A DNA stretch of 64,000 bases. It comes from Actinomadura sp. DC4 (GTDB taxonomy: Bacteria; Actinomycetota; Actinomycetes; Streptosporangiales; Streptosporangiaceae). The DNA is taken from NCBI RefSeq assembly GCF_030406325.1, contig NZ_JAUEQY010000026.1, positions 101,360 through 165,359 of the forward strand, in the 5' to 3' direction. The first letter of the stretch is position 1. Each line of letters begins with the position of its first letter. The notes below the pieces were generated by a model. It did not search any database and was not told where the DNA came from. It saw nothing but the letters and a program-made list of their open reading frames with translations. The translations under genes were made by a program, and so were the position numbers. Shown piece by piece: positions 52,964-60,554 of the stretch.

Positions 52964-53701
52964 ATGACGAACGAACGGCTTCGCCGTGCTGTGCTTCGGG
53001 CCGGCTTCGACGTCGGGACTCTGGCCGAAGCCACGGAAGTCAGCAGCAAGAGCGTCGAGCGCTGGATCCGCGGTGACGTCGTCCCGTACTCACGGACGCG
53101 CTTCCGGGTCGCTGCGATCCTCCATGAGGACGAGTCATACCTGTGGCCGCAAGCTGTCGATCACGCATCTCTCGCGGGCGCTGAGCTGGTCACGACGTGG
53201 CCGCGCCGTAGCGACGTACCCCGGCATCTGTGGACGGAGCTACTGCGCCAGGCCGACCGGAACGTGGACTACCTCGCCTTCGCCGGCCTGTTCCTCACCG
53301 AGGAGCATCCCGACTGGATCCCGACGTTGCGGGCACGCGCCGAGTCGGGTGCGCGGGTGCGGATCCTGATCGGTGACCCAGCCGGTAAGCAACTCGCCTA
53401 CCGCGACGCCGAGAAGGAGATCGGCGGTGGCGTCGCCGGCCGCGTGTCCGCCGTCCTGTCCTATTACCGGCCGCTCGCCGGCGTCGCTGCAATCCGCCTG
53501 CACGACACGCCCCTGTACAACTCGGTGTACCGGTTCGACGACGACATGATCGTCAACACCCACGTGTACGGCCTGCTCGCCGCGCACACACCGACGATGC
53601 ATATCCGCCGGGTTGATGGTGCCTACTTCCAGACCTATTTGGAGAGCTTCGAGCGGGTATGGGCCTCAGCCCGGCCCCTCGACGGCGAGGACGAGACGTG
53701 A
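52964..53701 (+). CDS. XRE-type regulator with C-terminal effector domain
   Basis: A 245-residue protein. Residues 5 to 55 form an XRE-like helix-turn-helix (VGTLAEATEVSSKSVERWIRG). The remainder (about 80 to 240) resembles the DUF5919 domain, with LRQADRNVDYLAFAGLFLTE and VNTHVYGLLAAHTPTMHIRR, a phospholipase D-like fold lacking obvious HKD motifs. It is divergent from the small-gene operon and overlaps the NUDIX start by four bases (GTGA), so both are one unit. It probably keeps the element's genes quiet. Confidence 0.75.
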   Translation: MTNERLRRAVLRAGFDVGTLAEATEVSSKSVERWIRGDVVPYSRTRFRVAAILHEDESYLWPQAVDHASLAGAELVTTWPRRSDVPRHLWTELLRQADRNVDYLAFAGLFLTEEHPDWIPTLRARAESGARVRILIGDPAGKQLAYRDAEKEIGGGVAGRVSAVLSYYRPLAGVAAIRLHDTPLYNSVYRFDDDMIVNTHVYGLLAAHTPTMHIRRVDGAYFQTYLESFERVWASARPLDGEDET

Positions 53702-54192
53702 GCCCCAAGAAGACACGACGCGTCGACCACTGGCAGGACCCGGACGCCCCTAAGCCGACGAGCCGTAAGCCCTCAGCGAGCGTCCTGGTGCGCGACGAGA
53801 GCGGCCGTGTGCTGCTGCTACGGCGACCGGATAACGACCTGTGGACGATTCCCACCGGTGGTCTGAAGAAGGGCGAAACGATCACCGAGTGCGGCATCCG
53901 GGAATGCCGCGAAGAAACCGGTGTCAACATCGAAGTGACGGGTCTGGTGGGCGTGTTCACGACCCCGGACCACGTCATCGAGTACCGCAAGGGCGAGAAG
54001 GTCAAAGAGGTTCGGCAGCCCGTGAACGTTTGCCTCCATGCCCGCCCGGTCGGTGGCGAGTTGACTACGACGGATGAGGCTTCCGCAGTCCGTTGGATTG
54101 ACCCTGGAGACCTAGACAAGTACGAAATACATCCTGCGTTGCGCCGACGCATAGACCACGGGCTTAACACCGATACACCACACGTCGATTAA
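53698..54192 (+). CDS. NUDIX hydrolase of the AICE
   Basis: A 164-residue protein with a full NUDIX box G-x5-E-x7-REUxEE (GLKKGETITECGIRECREET). It hydrolyses a nucleoside diphosphate linked to another group; substrate unknown. In pSAM2 the NUDIX protein Pif blocks repeated transfer between element carriers, and a similar immunity role here is a reasonable inference. Coupled to the XRE gene. Confidence 0.85.
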   Translation: MSPKKTRRVDHWQDPDAPKPTSRKPSASVLVRDESGRVLLLRRPDNDLWTIPTGGLKKGETITECGIRECREETGVNIEVTGLVGVFTTPDHVIEYRKGEKVKEVRQPVNVCLHARPVGGELTTTDEASAVRWIDPGDLDKYEIHPALRRRIDHGLNTDTPHVD

Positions 54193-54207
54193 CCGATGCG
54201 CGCCCGG

Positions 54208-54729
54208 TTAGAACAATCCGTGTATCCCTTCAGCGGCATTGTCGGGAGCAGTCTCGGCGGTATCGATCGTCAGGTCAGCGCCCTCGATAGGCACGGTCTG
54301 GTCCCACGCTTTTAGCCGGTCCTCGACGTCTACGGGGTTGCGCGCCGTGAGGCGCTTTTCAGCGATGTCTCGTGGACACCAGACGTAGACAACCATCCAG
54401 TTCGCGTCTGGCATTGCCTTGATCACGGCGTCGATCGCCTCGACCTGGCCGAGGTGCAGCACCGGGTACCCGGCGGCCAGGTGGTCCAACAAGGCCGGCC
54501 GATCTACAGCGTAGACGGCGTCATAGCGGCTGTTCTCCCAGATGAGAGCACCACTCTCGCGAAGCTCACCGAGTGCGGCGCGTGAAGTCATCCGGTAGCC
54601 CGCGGTCTTCCCGGCGCCCGCCTTGAGGCGACGGAACAGGCCGTACCGGGGGTCCAGCCTGTGCAGCGCCTCGGTGATCGTGTCCTTGCCGGCGGCAGGA
54701 GGGCCGTAGAGGATCACTCCTCGCGTCAT
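54208..54729 (-). CDS. P-loop kinase resembling guanylate kinase
   Basis: A 173-residue protein with Walker A at residues 9 to 17 (GPPAAGKDT) and a guanylate-kinase-like order of elements (RYDAVYAVDRPALLDHLAAG, then VEDRLKAWDQT). It likely phosphorylates a nucleotide or small molecule. Its ATG overlaps the stop of the GntR-kinase gene (ATGA), so the two P-loop proteins are made together, facing the NUDIX gene tail to tail. Confidence 0.75.
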   Translation of the reverse strand: MTRGVILYGPPAAGKDTITEALHRLDPRYGLFRRLKAGAGKTAGYRMTSRAALGELRESGALIWENSRYDAVYAVDRPALLDHLAAGYPVLHLGQVEAIDAVIKAMPDANWMVVYVWCPRDIAEKRLTARNPVDVEDRLKAWDQTVPIEGADLTIDTAETAPDNAAEGIHGLF

Positions 54730-55577
54730 TCGTCCTCTCCTCCGAGGGCCTTCCGGAGCATCTCCTTTGCCTGCGACTGGAGAGGTTCACTCGACGCGCG
54801 GTTGTCGATGAGCGCGTACGGCGCGGCCGGCCGGAAGTCCACGTCGATGCCTGCCACGTAGCCGGCCCAGTCGGCGAGCTTTGACGCATCTCGGGCGGCC
54901 CCACGGCGGCGAATGTAGGTCTGCATCGTCTCTACGTCGCAATAGACCCAGACGAGGTGCACGTCCGCGCGCAGCGCTGTGAAACCCGCCTGCGTTCGTT
55001 TGATCCAGGCGGGATCGTTGAGTTCGCGGATGAATGGGGCGGTCAGGATGACGCTGTTCCCGCATTCGAGGTTCTCGTTCGCCGCGGCGATGAGCGATTC
55101 GTATTCGCGCGGGCGGATGCCTTGGACGTAGGTGTCCGACTCGCGATCGTGAGGGGACTTGCCCAGCAGTTCGAGCGCGACTTCGACCACGGGGCGGGTC
55201 AGTGTGTCCTTGTCGAGCATCGGCCATCCGGTTTCGCGGGCGAGGATGCGGCCAAGCTCGGTCTTCCCGCTGCCCGCGTAACCGCCGATGAGGATGACGT
55301 GCGGACTCGGCGGCCGGATCCTCTTCTCGCGCGAGAGGTCGGACTGTACGACCCGCTTTGATCGCGACTTGCTGACGACGAGCCCCTCGTCTGCGAGCAC
55401 CTTCATGGCCTCGGTGATCGTGAAGACGCTGACCCCCCACTGCTCGGCGAGGTCGCGCGTGGACGGGAGGACGTCTCCGTCCCGGAGTACACCCGCCTCG
55501 ATGTCGTTGCGGATGTTGCGGGCCACTTGCAGGTGGAGCGACTCCGAGCGGACCAGGCGCGATCGGGGGGTCGTCAT
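54726..55577 (-). CDS. GntR-type regulator fused to a P-loop kinase domain
   Basis: A 283-residue protein starting MTTPRSRL with GAGGAAG upstream. Residues 10 to 75 are a GntR winged helix (LHLQVARNIRNDIEAG, PSTRDLAEQWGVSVFTIT). From about 92 comes an AAA-33/zeta-toxin-like kinase fold with Walker A GGYAGSGKT at 98 to 106 and an arginine-rich lid (YIRRRGAARDASKL). This places DNA binding and a phosphotransferase in one chain. KorSA in pSAM2 is the GntR-type repressor of transfer genes; this may be the equivalent. A perfect palindrome lies upstream. Confidence 0.82.
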   Translation of the reverse strand: MTTPRSRLVRSESLHLQVARNIRNDIEAGVLRDGDVLPSTRDLAEQWGVSVFTITEAMKVLADEGLVVSKSRSKRVVQSDLSREKRIRPPSPHVILIGGYAGSGKTELGRILARETGWPMLDKDTLTRPVVEVALELLGKSPHDRESDTYVQGIRPREYESLIAAANENLECGNSVILTAPFIRELNDPAWIKRTQAGFTALRADVHLVWVYCDVETMQTYIRRRGAARDASKLADWAGYVAGIDVDFRPAAPYALIDNRASSEPLQSQAKEMLRKALGGEDE

Positions 55578-55708
55578 GAGGCTTCCTCGCACTCGACGGC
55601 AGGGGCTCTGGACATGGAGCCTACCAGTTACCTAACAGGCAGCTCCGGAGATATTCCCAGATCAGCGACCTTTTTAGCTCCAAGATCCTTCTAACAGTTG
55701 ACCCTTAG

Positions 55709-55726
55709 AGCTAACAACTGTTAGCT
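55709..55726. promoter_or_regulatory. Probable GntR operator
   Basis: AGCTAACA, AC, TGTTAGCT is a perfect 18-bp palindrome between the GntR-kinase gene and the transfer genes. Further CTAACA copies stand at 55632 and 55691. It is well placed to control both directions. Confidence 0.7.
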
Positions 55727-55805
55727 TCCTCGCATTGCACCACCTCAGCGGCCTAACCGGACGAGTCCGGCGGTCCGAGGCACCCCCGATGCAGGAGGTT
55801 CAGTC

Positions 55806-55958
55806 GTGCTCACGCAGCCGAAGAAGTGGCCCAACTACGTCATGGCCGTCGTCGTCGCGATCGTCGTCTTCAAGAACCCCGCCGGCGCGGCCCACCTGGT
55901 CAACCACGTCGTCTCCGGGATCAATCAGTTCGCGTCCTCGCTGAACGTCGGCCTGTAG
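55806..55958 (+). CDS. Small membrane protein at the head of the transfer operon
   Basis: A 50-residue protein (MLTQPKKWPNYVMAVVVAIV) from a GTG with a perfect AGGAGG nine bases upstream. One membrane segment at residues 11 to 22. It resembles the tiny mobile-element transfer proteins that precede spd genes in AICEs. Confidence 0.65.
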   Translation: MLTQPKKWPNYVMAVVVAIVVFKNPAGAAHLVNHVVSGINQFASSLNVGL

Positions 55959-56051
55959 CCCCTCTCGCCTCGTGGTCCTGGCGCACAGTCACCCACTCCT
56001 GCGGCGTCAGGACCACGCCCCCACCGAACGCCCCTCACGGAGGTACCTGCA

Positions 56052-56345
56052 ATGAGCATCCACCCGAGCACTCTCGCTCTGTCGGACCTGGTCAACGAGC
56101 GTCTCTCGGGCGCTGAGTGCGTGTTCGATCCCGAGTTGCACGACGGGCCTGACCCCTGGACGACGATCGAGCCGGCGGAGGCTCGCGCGGCCCGCGAAGA
56201 CGTGGCCAAAGAGGTCTGCGCGTCCTGCCCGGTCCGGGCGATGTGCGACGAGTACGCGGCCCGTGTCCGCCCCGAGCGCGGCGTCTGGGCCGGCCGTACG
56301 GCGCAGGAAATCGCGGTGCTGACCGTGGCCGCGCGAGTCGCCTGA
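56052..56345 (+). CDS. WhiB-family iron-sulfur protein
   Basis: A 97-residue protein with the four cysteines of the [4Fe-4S] cluster (C23, C56, C59, C65 in ECVF and VCASCPVRAMC) and the GVWAG turn followed by a basic tail that is short here. CGGAGG precedes the ATG. WhiB proteins bind the principal sigma factor; plasmid and phage copies can redirect host transcription. Confidence 0.88.
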   Translation: MSIHPSTLALSDLVNERLSGAECVFDPELHDGPDPWTTIEPAEARAAREDVAKEVCASCPVRAMCDEYAARVRPERGVWAGRTAQEIAVLTVAARVA

Positions 56346-56384
56346 CGCGCCGAACCACTCGACTTTCAGAGAGGGAGACCCCTG

Positions 56385-56582
56385 ATGAGTACGACCCAGT
56401 TGATTCAGCGGGCCGGAGTCGCCTCCGTGCTGTGCGTCCTGGTGCTCGCCCTGACCGTCGCCCTGTTGCGCCTGGTGGCGCTCCCGCTCGCGCTCTCCGC
56501 GCTCGCCCTGGACAAGGCAGCCGTACTGGCCGCTCGTCCGCTCACCCCCTCCACCGCGACCGCTCGGGAGGCGCGCCGATGA
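56385..56582 (+). CDS. Small spread-type membrane protein
   Basis: A 65-residue protein with one long hydrophobic stretch (VLCVLVLALTVALLRLVALP). GAGAGGGAG precedes the ATG, and its stop overlaps the start of the next gene (ATGA). By position it is like Spd proteins that help plasmid spread in mycelium. Confidence 0.7.
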   Translation: MSTTQLIQRAGVASVLCVLVLALTVALLRLVALPLALSALALDKAAVLAARPLTPSTATAREARR

Positions 56583-57922
56583 CCTGGGATGCCAAGGCGG
56601 AGCGCATCGAGGCGCAGGGCAAGGCCGATCTCGCTGCGGCGCAGGCCGAAGCCCTCCGCGTACAGAACGAACTCGCACGGAAGACCGCCGAGAACCGGCG
56701 CGACGACGAGCGCGCGACGCGGCGGCAGGAGGAGAGGGCCGAACGTCACCGGCAGGCGACCGAACGCGCGAACCGACGTCGGCAGCGCCGTACGGACGCA
56801 TGGCGGGCCGGCACGGCGGCAGGACGACGGTGGGGACTGCCCGTCCTGGCGATCGGCGCTCCGGCGGTCATCGCCTGGAACGGACAGTACGAGTTCGGCC
56901 GTCAGGTCATGCACCTGGGCGTGCTGGCCCCGCTGCTCCCCGTCGCCCTGGAGGGCTCGGTTCTGTACTCGGCGCGTCTGGCGCACGAGGCGATCGAGGC
57001 CGACCAGCCCGCCGGCCGGTACCGGGCGATGACCTGGATTCAGGCGGGTATCGCCTCCTGCCTGAACGTCTGGCACGGGCTCACCTCCGCCGGACACAGC
57101 CTTCACCACCTCGCAGTGACCGACTATCAGGTCGGTGTCGCACTCGGCCTGACATCTCTGCTGGGCATCGCGTTGCTTGAGCTGACGGTCGCGCTCAAGC
57201 AGCGGAAGCAGCGCGCTCGTACCGCCGCGCAGACGCGTCAGGCTCTCATCCGGCGTGTGCGCTTCCCCCGGCTTAGCGCGCAGGCGGCGGCGATCTCCGC
57301 CGCGCGGGGCGTCGCCGCTGACGAGGCGTGGCGCGCTGCGTGGATCGACCGGTACGGCGTCGGGCCGGAGGCCACCCGCCGCGCTCGCCGTACGGCCCGC
57401 AAGATCCTCTCCCGCCAACAGCGCGCCGACCGCGACGCGGCCGGCGCGGGCAACCTGGCGATCAAGGACGGTGTGATCGTCCGTACCGACGTCGAACCGA
57501 CCGACGCCGAGCGGGACGCGGCCATCTTGGAAACGGCGCTGGCCGACGAGGTCGAGGCGTGGCTTGCCGATCGTGAACCGCCAGACGCGGGGTCCACATC
57601 GCCCCTCCACGATCCGGACATGGACGGCTCGGACGGGGCCGCCAAGCCTGCCGGCGGCTCGCGCGACTTCCCGTCGCCGGAGGCGGACCAGATCCGGGCC
57701 AAGCAGCGAAATGACCGCCTCGACCATACGGGCCACACCGCGCGGTCACGGTCAGGGGCCGAGGCACGCCGCGCCAAGGGTGCCCAGACCCGCCAGCGCA
57801 TCGCCGATCACCTCGCCGCCCACCCCGACCACAAGCCGAAGCAGATCGCCGAGGCGCTCGACCTGGGCGTGACCACCATCAAGCGGCACCTACGGGCCAT
57901 CGCGGACGGGGGCGCGGCATGA
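56579..57922 (+). CDS. DUF2637-type membrane protein with C-terminal helix-turn-helix (spread protein)
   Basis: A 447-residue protein. N-terminal 80 residues form a charged coiled coil (RQEERAERHRQATERANRR). Residues about 85 to 210 are the DUF2637 region with four membrane segments (WGLPVLAIGAPAVIAWNGQY, LGLTSLLGIALLELTVAL). After a long hydrophilic part the last 50 residues form a winged-helix-like domain (RIADHLAAHPDHKPKQIAEA, DLGVTTIKRHL). Such proteins stand beside traB in AICEs and are thought to act in intramycelial spread. Confidence 0.8.
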   Translation: MTWDAKAERIEAQGKADLAAAQAEALRVQNELARKTAENRRDDERATRRQEERAERHRQATERANRRRQRRTDAWRAGTAAGRRWGLPVLAIGAPAVIAWNGQYEFGRQVMHLGVLAPLLPVALEGSVLYSARLAHEAIEADQPAGRYRAMTWIQAGIASCLNVWHGLTSAGHSLHHLAVTDYQVGVALGLTSLLGIALLELTVALKQRKQRARTAAQTRQALIRRVRFPRLSAQAAAISAARGVAADEAWRAAWIDRYGVGPEATRRARRTARKILSRQQRADRDAAGAGNLAIKDGVIVRTDVEPTDAERDAAILETALADEVEAWLADREPPDAGSTSPLHDPDMDGSDGAAKPAGGSRDFPSPEADQIRAKQRNDRLDHTGHTARSRSGAEARRAKGAQTRQRIADHLAAHPDHKPKQIAEALDLGVTTIKRHLRAIADGGAA

Positions 57923-58065
57923 CACACAGCCATCGGGCGCGCTGCGAACACCAGCGCCTCATGTCCGCGGCCTCGCCCTGCCGCCAGTACGGCACCGAGG
58001 ACCGCGACGGGATACCGGTCTGCCTCGACCACGCCGACCTGTTCGACCAGCTTCACACCGACTGA
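57919..58065 (+). CDS. Small cysteine-containing protein
   Basis: A 48-residue frame (MTHSHRARCEHQRLMS ... PVCLDHADLFDQL). Three cysteines and several histidines could form a zinc site. The ATG overlaps the previous stop (ATGA). Short, but the coupling supports it. Confidence 0.6.
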   Translation: MTHSHRARCEHQRLMSAASPCRQYGTEDRDGIPVCLDHADLFDQLHTD

Positions 58066-58157
58066 CCCGGCCCCTCGAAGCTCAGCGCGGGCGGCGGCCC
58101 ATCCGCCAAGACACGCCGCCGCCCGCTCCCCAGATGCGACACCTGGAGATCTCCAGC

Positions 58158-60344
58158 ATGAGCCAGACCCCGAAGTACCGCGAGGACTCCGAACCCGTCG
58201 ACGCGCAGATCGTGCCGTTCCCCGGCCCCGGTGGACCGGTCTTGGACGGCGAGGTCATCGACGCCGAGGTGATCGGCGAGGACTCGGCAGACGTCCTGGT
58301 CGACGAGCCGGTTTCCCGTACGCCGGGCGACGGGTGGCTGTCGGCCCGCCGCACCTACCTGGAGTCCGCTCCGGCGGTCATCCCCTCGTACCTGCTCGAC
58401 CGCCGCGAGTTCTCCGAGAACGCGCGCTTCGTCGCCCGCTACTTCCGCCACGTGGCCGGCTTCCACGCGGCCCGTACGCCCGTGTACCTGCTCCGGCTGA
58501 TGTCCCGATCGCCGCGCGGCACGGCGCGGCTGACGCGCCGGTGGTGGTTGTGGGTGACCGACGCCGAAGCCCGCCCGGTCGTGGCCAAAGCCGCCGCGAA
58601 CGCCGACCCCGCCGCCTGGATGCACCTGTCCGCGATCCAGACCAAGCGCACCGGCCCGCGCAAGCGCGTCTCCATCGTGGTGGCCGTCCCGGTCGGGTTC
58701 CTCATCATGGCGGCGGCCGTGCTCCTGCCCGGCTGGGCGTTCGCCGCCGTCGCGGCCGGCGTGGCCTCGCTGCTCGGTGTGGCAGGCAGGGACCCGGACA
58801 AGCCGATCGTTCAGCGGTACGTCTCGGTGCACGTCATGCGCCCGCTCGCCTCACCCGAAGTCGAGGCCGCCCTTGTGGCGATCGGGGTCAAGGGCGATGT
58901 CGACTGGCCCGAGCCGATCCAGACCGACGGCCCCGGCTGGCGAGCCGAGATCGACCTACCGCCCGGCGCGCTCGCCACCACGGTCCTGGAGAAGCGCGCC
59001 GAGCTGGCCGGCGCGATGCGCCGCCCGCTGGGCACCGTGTGGCCCGGCACCGACACCGACGCCCACCCCGGACGGCTGGTGTTGTGGGTGGCCAAGCAGG
59101 ACCCCGCCAAGACTCCCCGGCGCCTGTGGCCGCTGCTGCGAACCGGTACGGCTGACCTGTTCGAACCGGTCCCGTTCGGGTTCGACCCGCGCGGGCGGCT
59201 CGTCACGGTCCCGCTGATGTACAGCAACCTCATCATGGGCGGCGTCCCCGGCTCGGGAAAGACCAGCGCGGTCCTCGCCATCGCCGCCGCCGGCGCGCTC
59301 GATGTGACGTGCGAGGAGTGGATCTATGAGCTGAAAGGCTCCGGTGACCTGGAGGGCCTCAAACCGATCTGCCACCGCTACGTCAGCGGGGACGACGACG
59401 AGCACTGCAAGGCCGCCCTCGACGGCCTCAAGGCCCTTGAGCGTGAGCTGAAGCGCCGCAAGAAGGTCGTCGCCGACCTGCCCGTCTCCGAAGTACCGAA
59501 CGGCCGGAAGGTGTACCCGCACCTTGCCGCCCGCAAGAACCTGGGCCTGCACCCGCTGCTCGCCATCTTCGATGAGGCGCACACCCTGTTCGAGCACGAG
59601 AAGTACGGCAAGCTCGCGGGCGAGATCGCCGGACGCCTCATCCGCAAGGCCCGCGCGTACGGCATCATCCTGGTCTTCACCACCCAGCGCCCGGACGCCA
59701 AGTCGATCCCCAAGGGCGTCTCCGACAACGCCATGCTGCGGTTCTGCCTCGCCGTGGCCAGCCACACCGCGAACGACCTGATCCTTGGCACCTCGATGTA
59801 CCAGCGCGGCATCCGGGCGACGATGTTCGACCCGCGCAAGGACGCCGGTACCGGCTGGCTCGCACGCTCGGCGCTGGACACCGAGATCGTACGAGCGGCG
59901 TTCATCACCCAAGACGAAGCCTTCGCGATCGGACGACGCGCGCTCGCCCTGCGCACCGCCGCCGGCACCCTGTCCGGCGAAGCCGCAGGCGAGACCATCG
60001 CCGAAGTGGACGCGAGTGACCTGGTTGACCACCTGCGCGCCGTCTGGCCGAGCGGGGAGGACACCATGCACTCACACCGGCTCGTCGAGGCCCTCGCCGC
60101 CTACCGGCCCGACCTGTACGACGCGTGGGTCAAGACCGACAAGCCCACCACGGCGATGACCGAAGACGACCTTCGAGACGTACGCGCCACTCGCTCCACC
60201 GCCCTGTCGAACGCCCTCAAGCCCTACGGCGTCCGGACGCGCCAGATCAACAAGCGCGGCGACGGAGGCGGCGGCAAGGGCCTGCGCTACGACGACCTTC
60301 CCCAGCGCTCAGAAGAGGTCTTCGAGGACCCGGACGAGGACTGA
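58158..60344 (+). CDS. traB: FtsK/SpoIIIE-like conjugative DNA translocase
   Basis: A 728-residue protein starting MSQTPKYRED. Two membrane segments occupy about residues 172 to 212. The motor domain has Walker A G362-V-P-G-S-G-K-T369 and Walker B with D472 E473 (LLAIFDEAH). The C-terminal 80 residues look like a winged-helix DNA-reading part (TRSTALSNALKPYGVRTRQI). In AICEs this single protein pumps double-stranded DNA between hyphae. Start chosen at ATG 58158 with GGAG upstream. Confidence 0.92.
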   Translation: MSQTPKYREDSEPVDAQIVPFPGPGGPVLDGEVIDAEVIGEDSADVLVDEPVSRTPGDGWLSARRTYLESAPAVIPSYLLDRREFSENARFVARYFRHVAGFHAARTPVYLLRLMSRSPRGTARLTRRWWLWVTDAEARPVVAKAAANADPAAWMHLSAIQTKRTGPRKRVSIVVAVPVGFLIMAAAVLLPGWAFAAVAAGVASLLGVAGRDPDKPIVQRYVSVHVMRPLASPEVEAALVAIGVKGDVDWPEPIQTDGPGWRAEIDLPPGALATTVLEKRAELAGAMRRPLGTVWPGTDTDAHPGRLVLWVAKQDPAKTPRRLWPLLRTGTADLFEPVPFGFDPRGRLVTVPLMYSNLIMGGVPGSGKTSAVLAIAAAGALDVTCEEWIYELKGSGDLEGLKPICHRYVSGDDDEHCKAALDGLKALERELKRRKKVVADLPVSEVPNGRKVYPHLAARKNLGLHPLLAIFDEAHTLFEHEKYGKLAGEIAGRLIRKARAYGIILVFTTQRPDAKSIPKGVSDNAMLRFCLAVASHTANDLILGTSMYQRGIRATMFDPRKDAGTGWLARSALDTEIVRAAFITQDEAFAIGRRALALRTAAGTLSGEAAGETIAEVDASDLVDHLRAVWPSGEDTMHSHRLVEALAAYRPDLYDAWVKTDKPTTAMTEDDLRDVRATRSTALSNALKPYGVRTRQINKRGDGGGGKGLRYDDLPQRSEEVFEDPDED

Positions 60345-60554
60345 GCGGTTCCACCGCCCCCGAAACCGGTTTCGGGCCTGGTATCGCCAAAACCCGGCGC
60401 TGAACAGCCCGATTACGGGTTTCGCCCCGCCCTCGGATGCGGCGGGCGGCCCGGCGCACAGCCACCACGCACGACGCCGGGCCGCAACCCCCAACCGAAC
60501 CGGAGGCCCTCCCATCATGACCCGCCACGCCCTCCCCGATCAGAGGTTCACCGC
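60345..60554. other. Gap between traB and the replication gene
   Basis: About 210 bases. A 13-codon frame (60517 to 60558) overlaps the next start but is too short to call. No clear origin repeats. Confidence 0.4.
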
